Shown: positions 61,729-64,000 of the stretch, in pieces
How the letters are laid out: every line of letters begins with the position of its first letter
Position numbering within the stretch: position 1 is the first letter of the stretch
From: Melanopsichium pennsylvanicum
Lineage: Eukaryota > Basidiomycota > Ustilaginomycetes > Ustilaginales
Assembly (NCBI GenBank): GCA_900208305.1
Contig: OAPG01000018.1
Span: 124,001 to 188,000, forward strand
Reading direction: 5' to 3'
Length of the DNA: 64,000 bases
Notes under the pieces: generated by a model
Seen by the model: only the letters and a program-made list of their open reading frames with translations
Told to the model about the DNA's origin: nothing
Database searches by the model: none
Made by a program: the position numbers and the translations under genes

Positions 61729-63933
61729 TTACATAGGATTCGAAGAGTATCTCTTTGGCGAACGCGAGGAATAAGAAGACGAGGAGGGATGGCGAGGGAA
61801 AGATCTGCTGTCACGGCTTTGATATCCACCGTCTTCCTTGTTAAAAGCTCTTGGATACCTCCTGTCTGCACTGCCGCTGTAGTTGGCTCCACCTCTCCTG
61901 TTGTCAATGCCATCGTCGCTACTACTAGAATGAGATTGATTCCAACTACCTCTGTTCACACCTTGATCCTTTTTTGGTCGCCTCTGCAGGAGTCTGAATG
62001 GCTGACCAGCAAGATTGGTCGCTGACTCAGCATTGCGTAACAGCCACCTGTGGCTCCAATCGTGCCCTTCCGAAAGTATCTTGTTCTTGGACATTGCCTC
62101 GCCAACACCTCCTGCCAACACATCTTCGGGTTCGCCGTAAAGATGCTTGTGTTTGAAATCGGGATCCGAAGCCATTTGTTGGTCAACGACGTACTTGCGA
62201 ACCTCGTTTGCAATTCTATCGACAGTCTCTCGGATGGCTTCATCTTCGCTGTTAGCGAAACTACCTCTGCCTCCCAGAGCTCCTGTCTCTTGGGGAGGCG
62301 GGGCAATGAACGAGTTCTTCAGCGGGACAGAAAGAATTCCGGTTTCGCGCGCTTGACGCAGGGTGAGGACCACACCCTGGAGATCGCCGAACCAGTCCCA
62401 TTGCGTTTTGAGAACTTCGTTGTAGAGCGAACCTGTGACGCCGAGTACGTAACTTTCGATACCGAGAGAGCGTGTGATGCGAGGAATGGACAGGGCAATG
62501 TGAGGACAACGGTAGCGGTCTCGGATAGCAAGGAAGAGCAGATGAAGGACGCTTGGATAGTATGGTGTATCTTTCCCATATTTTGGCTTCCTCTCTTCCT
62601 TCAGGCTCTTCTCTCCTGCTTCGGCTGATTCCGTTCCATTTGCTCCTTCTGCGATTGCTTCTTTCATCTCGGCAGCATTGCTGTTGCTATTTCCGAAAGA
62701 TGTCTCGGAAAGCATCGTGGTAAGATCCTTGGCGTTCCCACGACCAATGTCATAGCCGATCCCCCACACTTCGCGCTTAGCCCAATTGATCAGCTCGCTC
62801 AAATTCTCGCACATGGCGACGGCCTCTCTTGCTTCGTCGATCCCAGCCTCCAACTCCAGAGGATCGATTTCGGCTGCTAACCCTTCCCTAACAAATCTTT
62901 TTGCTCTTTGCGCTCTCGCCTCCTCAAACCTTTTCAGCCTGTTTCTATTTGCAAACGCCTGCAAGAGTGTTTTGGAACCGGATTGTGTTTTTGGGTTGCT
63001 GATCAGGCTTGTGTAAGATCCGAACGGTGTATGGCCTCCGGTGCCAGCAGAGGAAGAGGAGGTGGAAGATGAAGCGGGTGTAGAAGAAGATGTGCCGGCA
63101 AGGGCTTGATTGAGGAGGCTCATAAAAGCATTTGCTTCCTGTTGGGTGAGTGGCGTTCGGTCTAAGCGCTTTCGCGTAGAGCTGAAGGAGGAGGGCTTAC
63201 GAGGTCTGAAATACTCAGATTGACGAGCCGATTCAGAGTCGGCAAATAGGACTGATCGTGGGATGGCATGTTTCTTTCGTCCATCGATTCCGGTGTTGTG
63301 AGGATTGCGAGGATTGCGAGGATTGCGAGGACTGGAGGTGAGGCTGTCGAGTTGGTCACTGAGCCAATTCCCTGTGCTAACTTCGGAGTGGAAGTCTGAA
63401 GGGGAGTCTGAGGGGGAGTCTGAAGGAGAAGTGGGCGACTTTTTCGAAAGGGTAGGAACCTGGACCTTTGGAAACGGATCGTTGCCATCAAACAGTCCAG
63501 CATACGGGTTGTTGGCGCTAGAAGAGGGCGCTTCGGAGGATGCGCGAGCTGTATCGGAAGAAGAGACACTGTCAAATGGCCACGAGCGAGAGGCTTTAGA
63601 AGGTGGCTGGTAATCGGTTGCGGATGCAGGAGAAGCGATGTCGCTTGGAGAGCTCTCGCTCGACTTGTTGTCGGAAGGACGCGAGCTCGAAGTTGGCTCT
63701 GATGATGATGATGAGTGCGATGACTTGTCCTCTTCGAACTGGCTCACACTGGCAGAGAGATTGCGCCTAGCTGCGTACGACGTTCCAATGCATATGCAGC
63801 AGGGCGGCGTAGCTGAAGCTGCGATCCTCAGCCGCGGGACTGAGCGGCTCACTGCAAATACCATGATGCGGCGACGCTCTTGAGGAAACTTTCCGGATCG
63901 AAGTGTCTTTGTACGAGCTATGGTGGAAGACAA
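61729..63933 (-). CDS. Mtf2-like mitochondrial protein (Mtf2/Nam1 family)
   Basis: 734 residues, intronless. The Arg/Ser/Ala-rich N-terminus without acidic residues ('MVFAVSRSVPRLRIAASATP') fits a mitochondrial presequence; starts at 63933 and 63864 are both possible. The first 300 residues are Ser/Pro-rich. The conserved part lies at about 330-540, including 'LSELINWAKREVWGIGYDIG', 'YPSVLHLLFLAIRDRYRCPH', 'GIESYVLGVTGSLYNEVLKT' and 'WDWFGDLQGVVLTLRQARET'. These are typical of the fungal Mtf2-like C-terminal domain, known from yeast Mtf2/Nam1, which couples mitochondrial transcription with RNA processing and translation. The Arg/Ser/Gly-rich C-terminal 150 residues ('RRYPRAFNKEDGGYQSRDSR') may bind RNA. 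The assignment is by remembered family pattern. Confidence 0.7.
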   Translation of the reverse strand: MSSTIARTKTLRSGKFPQERRRIMVFAVSRSVPRLRIAASATPPCCICIGTSYAARRNLSASVSQFEEDKSSHSSSSSEPTSSSRPSDNKSSESSPSDIASPASATDYQPPSKASRSWPFDSVSSSDTARASSEAPSSSANNPYAGLFDGNDPFPKVQVPTLSKKSPTSPSDSPSDSPSDFHSEVSTGNWLSDQLDSLTSSPRNPRNPRNPHNTGIDGRKKHAIPRSVLFADSESARQSEYFRPRKPSSFSSTRKRLDRTPLTQQEANAFMSLLNQALAGTSSSTPASSSTSSSSAGTGGHTPFGSYTSLISNPKTQSGSKTLLQAFANRNRLKRFEEARAQRAKRFVREGLAAEIDPLELEAGIDEAREAVAMCENLSELINWAKREVWGIGYDIGRGNAKDLTTMLSETSFGNSNSNAAEMKEAIAEGANGTESAEAGEKSLKEERKPKYGKDTPYYPSVLHLLFLAIRDRYRCPHIALSIPRITRSLGIESYVLGVTGSLYNEVLKTQWDWFGDLQGVVLTLRQARETGILSVPLKNSFIAPPPQETGALGGRGSFANSEDEAIRETVDRIANEVRKYVVDQQMASDPDFKHKHLYGEPEDVLAGGVGEAMSKNKILSEGHDWSHRWLLRNAESATNLAGQPFRLLQRRPKKDQGVNRGSWNQSHSSSSDDGIDNRRGGANYSGSADRRYPRAFNKEDGGYQSRDSRSFPRHPSSSSYSSRSPKRYSSNPM

Positions 63934-64000
63934 AGTGACGTCGAACGTGTGCAGATTCTACGAACCCTTTTTTTTCTTCTTTCCTTTCAACGAAATCAGG
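63934..64000. other. Upstream flank of the Mtf2-like gene, cut by the window end
   Basis: Purine/pyrimidine-biased 67 bp, presumably the promoter or leader of the minus-strand gene. Nothing else is seen. Confidence 0.4.

Overview
The window looks like nuclear DNA of a basidiomycete fungus. The best fit is a smut fungus (Ustilaginomycotina) with a repeat-rich genome. The host genes are long and almost intron-free, and the few introns have GTAAGT- or GTTAGT-type donors. Many proteins carry Ser/Ala/Pro-rich low-complexity extensions. All mobile elements are LTR or tyrosine-recombinase retrotransposons. The species cannot be fixed from the sequence alone.

Host genes. On the left: TAF5 (2414-5425, minus), a wax-ester-synthase/DGAT-like acyltransferase (6259-8505, plus) and an unrecognised two-exon gene (8604-9773, minus). 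CLP1 (31602-33476, plus) sits alone between two transposon blocks. On the right is ordinary euchromatin-like sequence: acetyl-CoA synthetase (48321-50628), a quinone oxidoreductase with a likely mitochondrial presequence (51330-52415), an eIF4E-family protein with long extensions (52732-54612, minus), a large Ser-rich protein of unknown role (56281-59880), a small secreted-peptide ORF that looks frameshifted (61179-61373) and an Mtf2-like mitochondrial protein (61729-63933, minus).

Transposon block 1 (about 10.1-30.8 kb) is nested several levels deep. An old copy of LTR family 3 (10328-10744) is broken by a family-2 LTR. That LTR is split by family-3 chromovirus Element 3 (11307-30373, perfect CATAC target duplication). 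Element 3 contains two further elements: a young family-1 chromovirus inside its gag (Element 1, 11873-19869), and a Ngaro-type tyrosine-recombinase retrotransposon (20185-26845) with A1 / B1A2 / B2 split direct repeats. Element 3 lacks its protease, RT and RNase H. It keeps the integrase, the chromodomain and a downstream antisense spliced gene. The window opens inside another family-1 copy, whose 3' LTR is 74-1167.

Transposon block 2 (33.7-45.2 kb) holds a complete family-2 chromovirus in minus orientation (Element 2, 33748-42636, CTGAG duplication), a solo family-3 LTR (43091-43431, CCGGC duplication), a family-3 LTR fragment and another family-2 LTR.

Main observations. (1) Elements 2 and 3 each carry a spliced gene on the opposite strand, between pol and the 3' LTR. 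Both encode a Cys pattern C-X2-C-X6-C-Xn-C-X2-C-X7-C, which fits a fungal Zn2Cys6 cluster. (2) In all three LTR families the sequence next to the 5' LTR is complementary to a stretch within the LTR, near the expected transcript start in two of them, as in Tf1-type self-priming. (3) Elements 1 and 2 carry small hairpin-like modules at the same two inter-domain positions of pol, and again in the LTRs and 3' region. (4) The Ngaro-type element is nearly complete, with its recombinase in the -1 frame relative to RT-RNase H.
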